Of a stretch of DNA of 23,048 bases, positions 14,347-22,219 are shown one piece after another (positions within the stretch are counted from its first letter, which is position 1; every line of letters starts with the position of its first letter). The notes under the pieces are model-generated. The model was given only the letters and a program-made list of their open reading frames with translations, was not told the DNA's origin and did no database searches. A program made the position numbers and the translations under genes. Source of the DNA: Deltaproteobacteria bacterium (GTDB taxonomy: Bacteria > Desulfobacterota > Desulfuromonadia > Desulfuromonadales > Geopsychrobacteraceae); the NCBI GenBank assembly GCA_009993495.1, contig JAACTI010000252.1:1-23048 (forward strand), in the 5' to 3' direction.

Positions 14347-15852
14347 CTAGATTTTGCCCGGCAGGCGATCGTAAAGCTCACAGAGGTGGTGCAACCTGGG
14401 GCCGGCATCACTGGTCAGGCTGGCGAGTTGTTCGGGCAGCATACGCCAGTTCCAGTTGCCATCGGCAACGCCGGGCAGGTTCATGCGGGCCTCGTTGCCC
14501 AGGGACAGCAGGTCTTGCATGGGGATAATCGCCAAGCGGGCCGAACTGGCCAGGGCGGCCCGAATCAGCGGCCAGGGCATTTGGCGGCAGGGCGAATTTA
14601 GATAGTCGCGCACCCGCTGTTTACCGGCGCCGTCGAGAGCCTGCCACCAGGCCAGGCTGGTGGCGTTGTCGTGAGTGCCGGTAAAAACCAGGGCATTGCG
14701 CGGGTGCTGATGGGGCAGGTAGGGGTTGCGGGCATCAGAATCGAAGGCAAACTGCAAAATTTTCATGCCGGGGAAACTAAAATGATCGCGCAGGTTTTCA
14801 ACCTCGGGGGTGATGACCCCCAGGTCTTCTGCGATTAAGGGCAGCTGGGGGAAGTCTTGAGAGATTCTGCTAAAAAAATCAGCGCCGGGGCCCGCTTGCC
14901 AGTGCCCATTGATGGCCGTTTCTTCGTGTGGCGGAACGGCCCAGCAGGCGACAAATCCACGGAAATGGTCGATGCGTAGCAGGTCAAATTGCTGGAGGTT
15001 CCAGCCTAGTCGGGCTTTCCACCAGGCGTAGCCATCAGCCGCCATGAGTTCCCAGTTATAAAGGGGATTCCCCCATAGCTGGCCGCTGGTGCTGTAATAG
15101 TCGGGTGGTACGCCCGCGAGCAGCCGTCGTGCACCGCCGGCGTCGAGTTGGAAAAGTGATCGGTTGGCCCAAACATCGGCGGAATCGTAGGCCACAAAGA
15201 TGGGCAGATCGCCGATGATTTCTACCCCCCGGTGGTTGGCGTGGGCTTTTAAGGCCAGCCATTGTTCAAAGAAGACAAATTGCAGATATTTTTCAATGCC
15301 GATTTCCGCCGCCAGACGGGTGCCATGCTCGTGAAGGGCGGCCTGGTGACGATCACGCAGGGCAGCGGGCCAGTCACACCAGCTTTTATGCTGCTGGTCG
15401 GTGCGCATGGCGCGGTAAAAAGCGTAATCATTCAGCCAGGCAGCGTGTTGCTGACAAAACTGATCAAAAGCCTGGCGCCTTGGGGGAGTGGCCAGAAAGA
15501 AATTCTTTGCCGCACGCCGTAAAAGTGGGGTGCGCAAGCGGCGGCACTGGTCAAAATTAACACGTTTTTCCGCCGCCTGATGCGGTGGTAGATCGGATCT
15601 TTTTAAGTCGCCCACTTCGGCAAGTCGATTCAAGCTGATGAGGTCAGGATTGCCGGCAAAGGCTGAAAAAGCACTGTAGGGGCAGTCGCCATAGCCGGTT
15701 GGCCCCAAAGGCAGCAGCTGCCAGACACTTTGTCCGGCGGCGGCAAGGTGTTCGATGAAGGTAAAGGCTTCATCGCCAAGGGTGCCCAATCCTTCGGGGC
15801 CTGGCAATGAGGTTGGATGTAAGAGCACGCCAGCTTGGCGATGAGTCAGCAT
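14347..15852 (-). CDS. malQ: 4-alpha-glucanotransferase (amylomaltase, GH77)
   Basis: This 501-residue cytoplasmic enzyme moves alpha-1,4-glucan segments between maltodextrins or glycogen breakdown products, releasing glucose. The opening RQAGVLLHPTSLPGPEGLGT is the family start. Catalytic residues are all present: nucleophile Asp295 in LRIDHFRGF, acid/base Glu342 in IAEDLG and stabiliser Asp395 in GTHDN. GDLPIFVAYDSADVWANRSLF and the YSTSGQLWGNPLYNW region shape the acceptor site. The ATG at 15852 is chosen because homologues start next to this motif; its ribosome binding site is poor (ACGGAAAT). A GTG directly after the upstream stop (15903) would add 17 residues. No other glycogen genes are in the window. 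It is probably co-transcribed with the DUF4019 gene upstream. Confidence 0.95.
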   Translation of the reverse strand: MLTHRQAGVLLHPTSLPGPEGLGTLGDEAFTFIEHLAAAGQSVWQLLPLGPTGYGDCPYSAFSAFAGNPDLISLNRLAEVGDLKRSDLPPHQAAEKRVNFDQCRRLRTPLLRRAAKNFFLATPPRRQAFDQFCQQHAAWLNDYAFYRAMRTDQQHKSWCDWPAALRDRHQAALHEHGTRLAAEIGIEKYLQFVFFEQWLALKAHANHRGVEIIGDLPIFVAYDSADVWANRSLFQLDAGGARRLLAGVPPDYYSTSGQLWGNPLYNWELMAADGYAWWKARLGWNLQQFDLLRIDHFRGFVACWAVPPHEETAINGHWQAGPGADFFSRISQDFPQLPLIAEDLGVITPEVENLRDHFSFPGMKILQFAFDSDARNPYLPHQHPRNALVFTGTHDNATSLAWWQALDGAGKQRVRDYLNSPCRQMPWPLIRAALASSARLAIIPMQDLLSLGNEARMNLPGVADGNWNWRMLPEQLASLTSDAGPRLHHLCELYDRLPGKI

Positions 15853-15903
15853 GTGATTTATTTCCGTTATTGGGGTTGGTCTGTAACGCAGACGTATCGG
15901 CAC

Positions 15904-16347
15904 CTATTTCAGGAAATATCCGGCGACGCGCCATTGTTGATCTGGCGACAAGGCCAGAATGACGGTTTCGATGACCTCCGGGCGCAACTTGAAAGAGGAG
16001 TCGTATGTCAGGGTCAAGTAGTGGCCGTCAGGCGCACCTTCGGCCCAGGTTGCGGTGCGTGCGTCTTTGTGGGCGCGCTTGAGCAGGGCGCCATATTGGT
16101 TGCGCATCGCCGGGGCCTGCTTGAGCCAGACTTCGCGCACCACCTTTTGTTGCAAAAGCTCCGAGGCCATGTGCCAGGCGTCGCCGTAGCGTTCTGCGTC
16201 GACGGCCGTCAGAAAGGCTGTGGCGGCAGCGGTGCCCTGGGCCAGAGTTTGCTTGTCTGGGCGGCTTTTAAAAATTGGAAAAATGAGAATTGCAGCGACC
16301 GCGAGCAGGGCAACAAAATGAAAATGATATTTTTTAGGGATCAGCAT
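15904..16347 (-). CDS. membrane-anchored DUF4019 protein
   Basis: This 147-residue protein has one N-terminal hydrophobic segment (about 10-25, FVALLAVAAILIFPIF), either an uncleaved anchor or a signal, followed by a compact domain matching the DUF4019 pattern. The pattern elements are FLTAVDAERYGDAWHMASEL, VWLKQAPAMRNQYGALLKR, GAPDGHYLTLTYDSSFK and a terminal WRVAGYFLK. The domain has an NTF2-like feel, with no known activity; it is found in exported proteins. The ATG at 16347 has GAGG 5 nt upstream; a GTG two codons earlier is possible. It lies between the hybrid kinase (61 nt upstream) and malQ, all on the minus strand. Confidence 0.75.
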   Translation of the reverse strand: MLIPKKYHFHFVALLAVAAILIFPIFKSRPDKQTLAQGTAAATAFLTAVDAERYGDAWHMASELLQQKVVREVWLKQAPAMRNQYGALLKRAHKDARTATWAEGAPDGHYLTLTYDSSFKLRPEVIETVILALSPDQQWRVAGYFLK

Positions 16348-16408
16348 GCGCACCTCAGCGATAAGAAGTTCTGTGTAAACTGGCAGACGAAAGACAGCGT
16401 TTGTCCTT

Positions 16409-18406
16409 CTATTTTGCCAAATTTAAAAGATTGGACAGGAGTTTTTTGAGCGTTGCCAGCCGGTAAGGCTTCTGAATGAAACCGGCCAGGCCCTTGCCGA
16501 TAAATTTTTGCGTGACTTCTTGTTCGTTGTAGCCACTGCTCATGATCACACCGAGCTGTGGATACCGCTGGCGCAGCTCGCGGAAACATTTTTCACCATC
16601 CATGTGGGGCATAGTCAGATCAAGGAGCACGCAGCGGATATCCGCATGTTCGGACAATTTGTTCAGGGCATCCCGTCCATCAGTGGCGGTTATTACCTCG
16701 AATCCCAGTTCACCGAGCATTTCAGCACCGACGTCGCGCACACTTTCTTCATCGTCAACCAGGAGAATTTTTCCACTCCCCTGATAGGAGAGTTCCGTTT
16801 CAATTTCCGTGAGCGCGGCAGGTTGTTCCGATGTTGGGAACAGAATCTTGAAGGTGGAACCCTGGCCCGGTTCGCTGTAAACCCGAATCGCGCCCTGATG
16901 GCCGCGCACAATGCCGAGAACTGCCGACATGCCCAGCCCGCGTCCGGTAAACTTGGTGGTGAAGAAAGGATCAAATAATTTGCCAAGGGTCTCTTTGCTC
17001 ATGCCACAGCCGGTATCCGCAATTTCGAGACAGGTGTAGTGTCCGGCGGGCAGGTTTTCGGCCAGCCAGATAGTGCGTAAATATCGGTTGTCGCAGAACA
17101 TACTGGTTGTCGTTATGCTGATAAAACCGCTGCGTGCACTAATAGCTTCTGAGGCGTTGATCACCAGGTTCATGACAATTTGTCGAATTTGGGTTGCATC
17201 GGCCATGATACTTGGCAGGGGACGATGCAGATTCAGACGGAGCACCGCATTTTTTGAAATAGACACTTCCAACATGTGCAGCATTTCTTCCAGCAGTTCA
17301 TTCAGATCGATGCGTTCAACTACAAATTTGCCTTTGCCCGAATAAGCGAGCATCTGCCGCGCCAGATCGGCGGCACGTTCGGTCGATTTCTCGATGCGTT
17401 CAATATTGATCAGGGCCCCAGACCCCGGGTTAAGACGTCTCTTGGCCAGTTCGGCGTTGCCGATGATGGCGGCCAGCAGGTTGTTGAAATCGTGAGCGAT
17501 CCCGCCGGCAAGTACGCCGAGACTTTCAAGTTTTTGGGTTTGCAGCAGCTGGGCTTCAAGCTTGCGCTGTTGTTCGTGTTGTTGAACCTGTTCCGTGATA
17601 TCGCGGGAGATGGACAGGATACAGGGGTCTTTATTGATCTCGATCAGCCGCGCCGCCATGAGACCAATAAGGGGCTGTCCGTCTTTACGCCGGAAGTTGG
17701 CCTGAAAACCATTGATTTCGCCCTGCTCACGCAGGAGTTGGAGCATGCGCTGACGATCTTTATCGCGGCACCAGATGCGCAGATCCCGGGAATCAGAGCG
17801 CCGCCCGATAATCTCGGCCTCGCTGTAACCAAGAATGGCAGTAAATCCTTGGTTGACCTCGATGTAAACGCCGTCCGCCATGCGATTGATGGCAATCGCG
17901 TCGGGGTTGAGTTGGAAGGCACGCGAAAATTTTTCTTCAGAAAGCCGTAGGTCTTCTGCAATTTGGTAGCGCACGGAAATATCACGGATAAAGCTATGCC
18001 AGCGTAAATCCGGCGACATGCGACTTTTCATTTCGATGGGAACGCGGCTGCCGTTTTTGCGCATGAGTAGGCGTTCGCTGGTTATGATCTGTCCGGCGTG
18101 GAGCAAGTCATAACGGAGGGGATTGCGTTCAAGATCGTCGGCGGCGAAGAATGTTGCGATATTAAGCGCGAGCAGTTCACCAATTTCATAACCCGTCAGG
18201 TTGGCAGCACTTTGGTTGGCGCTGAGAATCCGTCCGACCTTGTCAACCGACAGAATAGCGTCAGGTGCCATTTCGACCAGATCAAGAGCAACTTCAACCA
18301 AGGCAGGGACATGCTGCTGTTGGCGGGCAGCGCTTAATTCGGCCTCTAATTGCTTAATCCGGCGCTGCAGGGCGTCAACCCTTGTCTGGTGGTCTGATGT
18401 CGACAT
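16409..18406 (-). CDS. hybrid histidine kinase (PAS-PAS-kinase-receiver)
   Basis: This is a 665-residue soluble hybrid kinase. After a short coiled coil (about 8-30) come two PAS domains (about 38-150 and 155-275). The phospho-acceptor is His305 in GGIAHDFNNLLAAIIGNAEL, the subfamily with HDFNN. The ATPase domain has N-box MNLVINASEAI, DTGCGM, and GRGLGMSAVLGIV. A C-terminal receiver (about 546-660) has LLVDDEE, phospho-acceptor Asp596 in VLLDLTMP and the conserved Lys in FIQKPY. Its output partner is not next to it. The start at 18406 has a weak ribosome binding site. It is divergent from another kinase gene across a 194-bp gap. Confidence 0.93.
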   Translation of the reverse strand: MSTSDHQTRVDALQRRIKQLEAELSAARQQQHVPALVEVALDLVEMAPDAILSVDKVGRILSANQSAANLTGYEIGELLALNIATFFAADDLERNPLRYDLLHAGQIITSERLLMRKNGSRVPIEMKSRMSPDLRWHSFIRDISVRYQIAEDLRLSEEKFSRAFQLNPDAIAINRMADGVYIEVNQGFTAILGYSEAEIIGRRSDSRDLRIWCRDKDRQRMLQLLREQGEINGFQANFRRKDGQPLIGLMAARLIEINKDPCILSISRDITEQVQQHEQQRKLEAQLLQTQKLESLGVLAGGIAHDFNNLLAAIIGNAELAKRRLNPGSGALINIERIEKSTERAADLARQMLAYSGKGKFVVERIDLNELLEEMLHMLEVSISKNAVLRLNLHRPLPSIMADATQIRQIVMNLVINASEAISARSGFISITTTSMFCDNRYLRTIWLAENLPAGHYTCLEIADTGCGMSKETLGKLFDPFFTTKFTGRGLGMSAVLGIVRGHQGAIRVYSEPGQGSTFKILFPTSEQPAALTEIETELSYQGSGKILLVDDEESVRDVGAEMLGELGFEVITATDGRDALNKLSEHADIRCVLLDLTMPHMDGEKCFRELRQRYPQLGVIMSSGYNEQEVTQKFIGKGLAGFIQKPYRLATLKKLLSNLLNLAK

Positions 18407-18600
18407 GGCAATCTGCTGGGAGTTTGGGAGTAAAAGAAAACACGGATGAGACTAACACAAAATCCCCTGGGCACACAGGCGAATTGCAAGGGGCGGTTAT
18501 TTTTAGCCGGATAAATTTCAAAGGCTGGCAAAAAATGATTTATTTGTTAGTCTATGTCGCGGAGGGCTGGTGCAGGTCTTTGATCCGGAGCCGGAATTCG

Positions 18601-20454
18601 ATGCTGAAAATCTCTTTTTTACGTAATATTTTGTTGATTTCGCTTTTTTTCGCCCTGGCTTTTCCCCTGTACGATTTTCTTTATCTGATCCCCGCCTATC
18701 AGACTTTGATGATCAAAGAAGTTGAAAGCGATGCCGTTCGTTTCGTCCGTTCCTTGGTTATTGGCAACCACCTCGATGAATTTGAACTCGAAAAAAACAA
18801 AATTCCACCCACCCTGATTGAAATGGTTAACGTGCTGCAAAGCGAACAGATGATCGTTAAACTGCGAATTTTTTCTCCTGTCGGCGAAATTGTCTATTCG
18901 ACGGGAAGTAAAGAAATCGGCACGGTTAATGACAAAAATTATTTTGTTGATATTGTCGCTAAAGGACAAAACTATTCAAAAATGGTCAAGCGGAAAACGG
19001 TGACCGCCGAGGGTATCCAAATTGATACAGATCAGGTTGAAACCTATGTCCCCCTGGTTTTTGACGGGCATTTTCATGGGGCGATGGAGGTTTATTATGA
19101 TGTTTCCTCTGGCCAGAATCAATTGCGTCTTTTGTCTTACAAATCTTTTTTTACCCTTTTGTTTGTCGCCCTGGGCTTGTTTGGTACCACCTTACTGGTT
19201 CTGTCGCGGGCCTATGAAACTTACCAGGCCCGCGAACGCGCTGAAGCCTTGCTGAAAGAGGCCAACGAGGTGCTTGAAGCTCGCGTGCGTCAACGCACCG
19301 AAGAATTGTCCCAGGCCAACCAAGCCCTTTCGGCTGAAATTAGTGAGCGCCGCAAAGCGCAGCAGGCTCAAAAAAGCGCTTACGAACAGGCCTTGGAAGC
19401 GCGGAATCGCATCAATGCCATCATCTCTTCCGTGGCTGATGCCATTCTGGTGACGGATGAACAGGATCGTCTGGTGCTGATTAATCCGGCCGCTGAAACC
19501 CTGTTCGGCGTCCAAAGCAAAGCGGCTGTCGGTGCACACCTCCCTGAAATTATCGGATTTGATTCTTTATTGCTGCATATATCCAAAGCCCGGGTTCAGT
19601 TAAAAGATAAGGGGTTAGTCGAGTTCGATTTCAGCATGGAGCTCGAAGATCAGGAAAGAGTCTATCAGGGCCGAACTTCGCGCCTGCTTGATGCCAGTAA
19701 GGTGACGAGCAAAGGCTTGGTTTTGTTGATTCACGATGTGACGCGTGAACGCCAGATCGATCGCATGAAAAGTGAATTTGTTTCTATGGCCGCGCACGAA
19801 TTACAGACCCCCTTGACCATGGTGCTGGGCTACAGCGAATTACTGCTCGATCCGAGCAAAAACTTTGCGGCCGAAGAACAGAGAGACTTTCTGCGGATTA
19901 TTAATGACAAGGCCATCGAACTTTCGCAACTGGTCGATGATATTCTCGATCTGTCGCGCATTGAGGAAGGGAAGGGCCTGCATCTGACCTTCCGCCCGCT
20001 GTTGCTGGGGCAGATTTGTCAGCGGTTGGTCACCCGTTTTGAGCGCGAGCATCGCCAGCACCGCTTCTTACTCGACCTGCCCAAACAGGAGCCAAGCGTT
20101 GAAGCCGACGGGGTGCGCTTGATGCAGGTGGTGGAAAATCTTCTGAGCAACGCGGTCAAATATTCGCCCGATGGCGGGCTGATTCGCGTTACCTTGCACC
20201 CGCGGGAAGATCGCTTGCAACTGGATGTGGTTGATCAGGGGATTGGCATGCGTGAAGAGGAAAAAAACCGCGCTTTTGAACGTTTTTATCGCGCCGATGC
20301 ATCGAATACTGCCATTCGTGGGGTTGGGCTGGGTCTGAGTATCTCGCGATACATTGTCAACGCTCATCGGGGTGATATCCGTATTTTCAGCAGCAAAGGG
20401 CAGGGCACCCGGGTTGAGGTAAGCCTGCCTCTGACCCAACCTCCGGAGGCCTGA
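18601..20454 (+). CDS. membrane-bound PAS sensor histidine kinase
   Basis: This is a 617-residue kinase. TM1 is at about 8-31, an extracytoplasmic sensor domain spans about 32-178 (LRIFSPVGEIVYS then VNDKNYFVDIVAKGQ is Cache/PAS-like) and TM2 is at about 181-201. A long coiled coil follows (about 205-265, RQRTEELSQANQALSAEI), then a PAS domain (about 270-385). The phospho-acceptor is His399 in MAAHELQTP. The ATPase domain has LLSNAVKYSPDGG, VVDQGIGM, FERFYR and GVGLGLSISRYIV. The frame is open back to 18382, but ATG 18601 is chosen because GGAG lies upstream and the membrane helix follows at once. No response regulator is adjacent. It converges on a cytochrome gene through a shared terminator. 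Confidence 0.92.
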   Translation: MLKISFLRNILLISLFFALAFPLYDFLYLIPAYQTLMIKEVESDAVRFVRSLVIGNHLDEFELEKNKIPPTLIEMVNVLQSEQMIVKLRIFSPVGEIVYSTGSKEIGTVNDKNYFVDIVAKGQNYSKMVKRKTVTAEGIQIDTDQVETYVPLVFDGHFHGAMEVYYDVSSGQNQLRLLSYKSFFTLLFVALGLFGTTLLVLSRAYETYQARERAEALLKEANEVLEARVRQRTEELSQANQALSAEISERRKAQQAQKSAYEQALEARNRINAIISSVADAILVTDEQDRLVLINPAAETLFGVQSKAAVGAHLPEIIGFDSLLLHISKARVQLKDKGLVEFDFSMELEDQERVYQGRTSRLLDASKVTSKGLVLLIHDVTRERQIDRMKSEFVSMAAHELQTPLTMVLGYSELLLDPSKNFAAEEQRDFLRIINDKAIELSQLVDDILDLSRIEEGKGLHLTFRPLLLGQICQRLVTRFEREHRQHRFLLDLPKQEPSVEADGVRLMQVVENLLSNAVKYSPDGGLIRVTLHPREDRLQLDVVDQGIGMREEEKNRAFERFYRADASNTAIRGVGLGLSISRYIVNAHRGDIRIFSSKGQGTRVEVSLPLTQPPEA

Positions 20455-20475
20455 CACCGTCGACCGGTGCTGGAG

Positions 20476-20537
20476 AAAACCTTCACCACCAAAGGGATTG
20501 AGCCTTGTTCCTGACCTCTGATGATGAAGGTTTTTTT
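20476..20537. terminator. bidirectional terminator between kinase and cytochrome genes
   Basis: Arms 20476-20490 (AAAACCTTCACCACC) and 20520-20534 pair over about 15 bp around a long internal loop. In the minus transcript two positions become G-U pairs, so the stem is complete on that strand; on the plus strand they are C-A mismatches. The plus side ends in seven Ts (20531-20537) and the minus side in TTTTCT. It sits exactly between the two convergent stops. Confidence 0.7.
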
Positions 20538-20541
20538 ACTC

Positions 20542-20883
20542 TCAGCCCTTGGGCCCGCGATGACATTCTTTGCATTTGGTTGGGCCATTCTGGGCCTTGT
20601 GACAGGATTTGCACCGCTGGTGAAATGCGTCTTTTGCCGTGGGAATGTCAGCGGTGACGCCATGACAGCTGCGGCAGGCAACCGGGGTTGCCTCTGCCGC
20701 GGCCTGATGATGGCAGGTTTGACATGCGGCCACTCGCCCCTGGTGGGCCGCATGGTCAAAACTGACTTCACCCATGGAGGCTGGCAGTTTTACCGCTTCG
20801 GGTCCCTTGTTGACCGCCGCCATCACCAGCGCCGCAGAAAACACCAGGCATCCAACAACCAGCAATATACTCATCTTTCTCAT
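20542..20883 (-). CDS. small periplasmic tetraheme c-type cytochrome (class III-like)
   Basis: This 113-residue protein has a signal peptide ending near AMA-like residues (VMAAVN, about 20-25) and four CxxCH heme-binding motifs at 54-58, 70-74, 91-95 and 104-108. Four further histidines (44, 47, 59, 88) match the number needed for bis-histidine ligation of all four hemes. The FDHAAHQG stretch before the first motif is the usual class III ligand pair. All four motifs have two-residue spacing, whereas classical cytochrome c3 has longer spacing in two of them. It should shuttle electrons in the periplasm, for example to or from metal-reducing, hydrogenase or formate systems; no partner enzyme is present. 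TAGGAGGATGAG precedes the ATG. Confidence 0.92.
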   Translation of the reverse strand: MRKMSILLVVGCLVFSAALVMAAVNKGPEAVKLPASMGEVSFDHAAHQGRVAACQTCHHQAAAEATPVACRSCHGVTADIPTAKDAFHQRCKSCHKAQNGPTKCKECHRGPKG

Positions 20884-20967
20884 CTCATCCTCCTACAGGA
20901 CTCTTTAGCCGCTCATTCGGCTTGAGGACAGAGTTTCATAAATAAATTTTTTAATCAGTAGCTATCC

Positions 20968-20997
20968 ATAGTAAAGTCGCTGGATGTCGGGTCGCAA
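20968..20997 (-). promoter_or_regulatory. predicted sigma70 promoter of the cytochrome gene
   Basis: On the minus strand, TTGCGA (20997-20992) is followed after 18 bp by TACTAT (20973-20968), a five-of-six -10 match. The leader of about 75 nt holds a small hairpin (AGCCG, 20907-20911, with CGGCT, 20918-20922). Confidence 0.5.
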
Positions 20998-21053
20998 TTC
21001 AATAATTCAGGGCAGTTAAGCCGCCTATGTCGACATGAGAAGGGGGGGGAAAT

Positions 21054-21102
21054 TTCAGCGAAGGCGCTGAATTTGTCGGTTAGAATGGTTTTTTGCTAGA
21101 CT
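21054..21102 (+). promoter_or_regulatory. promoter and operator-like dyad of the membrane XRE regulator
   Basis: TTGTCG (21073-21078) lies 18 bp from an extended -10, TGCTAGACT, with TAGACT at 21097-21102. Abutting the -35 is the inverted repeat TTCAGCG-AAGG-CGCTGAA (21054-21071). A second dyad, GCAGTT-A-AACTGC (21123-21135), lies just before the AGGAG ribosome binding site, and its half-site GCAGTTAA recurs at 21012-21019. ATGTCGACAT (21027-21036) is another palindrome. These could be autoregulatory sites. Confidence 0.5.
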
Positions 21103-21149
21103 CTCTTCAATTCTTGTCGACCGCAGTTAAACTGCAGGAGTCGCTCACA

Positions 21150-22073
21150 ATGAAATCAGCGCCACCGTCGGTTGCCATCGATGGCGAAAAAATTCGCCAC
21201 ATCCGTGAAACGGCTCGCCTGACCCAGCTGTATGTCGCCAAGGTCGTCAATGTCACCACAGACACAGTTTCGCGTTGGGAAAATAATCGTTATCCAACCA
21301 TACGCCGAGATAACGCCTTAAAACTGGCCGAGGCCCTGGAGGTTGAGCTTGCGCAGATCCTGAGAGCGGAAGAGCCTGAAAGCTGTCTGCCTGCGCCGCT
21401 TGGCCCCAGACGTGCAGGGGCGCTGAAGCTGGTCTTGTTCGGGATTTTTTTAATCGGAGGGGCGGTTGCGGCCTGGTTCTTTTGGCCCTCCGGATCGGGG
21501 ATTCGCTCTGAACTGGTGCGGGTTGAGCGTTTTCTGCCACCTCAGGTCGCGCCGGGAACACGAGTGCCGGTTCATCTGCGGCTGGAAGCCGACACCAAAG
21601 TAACCGGCTTGATTCTGCGTGAAAATTTTCCACCGGGTTGGATTCTGGTGGAAGCTGATCCTCCCCCGACCAGCCTCGACAACCTCAATGGCAGCGTGCG
21701 TTGGATGACGCGCCACCCGCAGCAACTAAAACAGATTGTGTATCTGTTGGAGGCTCCAACCGCGGTGAGTGCTGGGGCGTTGGTCAATTTAGAAGGTGAA
21801 GTCGTCGCTAACCCCGAAGGACAGAATCTGTCAATTGTTGTCGTTGGAGAGTCAAGTTTGCTGGTTGCGCCCTATCACTGGGCCGATGAAAATGCCGATT
21901 TAACTATTGGCGATGGGGAAATTCTCGATGTGTCCGATCTGGTAGATCTGTCGGACAATATTCATTTCGGCTGGAATGAGATTGAAGCGCTGTGGGATGC
22001 CGGTGCTTACCGCTTTGACCTTGAGAAAAATCAGTTTGTCCCCCTTAAAACACCGCCACCCCCAGACTCTTGA
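21150..22073 (+). CDS. membrane-tethered XRE regulator with extracytoplasmic EF-hand loop
   Basis: This is a 307-residue protein. An N-terminal XRE-type helix-turn-helix (about 12-67; IRETARLTQLYVAKVVNVTT then DTVSRWENNRYP) is followed by a basic linker and one membrane helix (about 91-113, ending in AAWFFWPSG). Next comes a predicted beta-rich extracytoplasmic domain (about 118-240), whose FLPPQVAPGTRVPVHLRL and ENFPPGWILVEADPPP resemble domains preceding dockerin-like modules. A 12-residue EF-hand loop follows, DENADLTIGDGE (246-257), with Asp, Asn, Asp, Thr and Glu at the metal positions 1, 3, 5, 7 and 12. The tail EIEALWDAGAYRFD fits dockerin-like regions. It is probably a one-component sensor like ToxR/CadC but with an XRE head; RodZ has a similar order but a different outer domain. 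ATG 21150 has AGGAG 9 nt upstream. Confidence 0.8.
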   Translation: MKSAPPSVAIDGEKIRHIRETARLTQLYVAKVVNVTTDTVSRWENNRYPTIRRDNALKLAEALEVELAQILRAEEPESCLPAPLGPRRAGALKLVLFGIFLIGGAVAAWFFWPSGSGIRSELVRVERFLPPQVAPGTRVPVHLRLEADTKVTGLILRENFPPGWILVEADPPPTSLDNLNGSVRWMTRHPQQLKQIVYLLEAPTAVSAGALVNLEGEVVANPEGQNLSIVVVGESSLLVAPYHWADENADLTIGDGEILDVSDLVDLSDNIHFGWNEIEALWDAGAYRFDLEKNQFVPLKTPPPPDS

Positions 22074-22105
22074 TCGGAAAAATTCTGCCCCCTCAAGCCC
22101 CTGTA

Positions 22106-22154
22106 ACCCTTCACATCATGAGACCAAGATGGTGCAACGAATTCGAGCAGTCCA
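22106..22154. repeat. left copy of imperfect direct repeat (orphan gene 3' end)
   Basis: This copy matches 22913-22964 across ACCCTTCAC, a short variable spacer, and then 34 positions with 4 mismatches (30 identical). The first 16 of these, AGACCAAGATGGTGCA (22121-22136), are identical. Read on the minus strand it encodes DCSNSLHHLGLMM and a stop, in register with GCWNLLHHLGLAQK and a stop in the right copy. The length difference is exactly one codon. Confidence 0.85.
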
Positions 22155-22219
22155 CTTATCATGTCTTGTTAGGCGTTATGCGCTCACTAAGCGTAAAAAG
22201 AATGCCAAATCGGTAAGAT

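Noticed and set aside
15835..16449. 204-codon plus-strand open frame
   Set aside because: It runs antisense across malQ's start and the DUF4019 gene, whose protein pattern is convincing; the plus reading shows no domain.
17276..17950. 224-codon plus-strand open frame inside the hybrid kinase
   Set aside because: It is antisense to conserved PAS and kinase domains and lacks any recognisable motif.
22121..22136. NtrC-type binding site suggested by ACCA-N3-TGGTGC
   Set aside because: Both copies fall in the 3' coding end of a gene, only one half extends to the full GCACCA arm, and there is no sigma54 promoter nearby. A recombination core or shared coding sequence explains it better.
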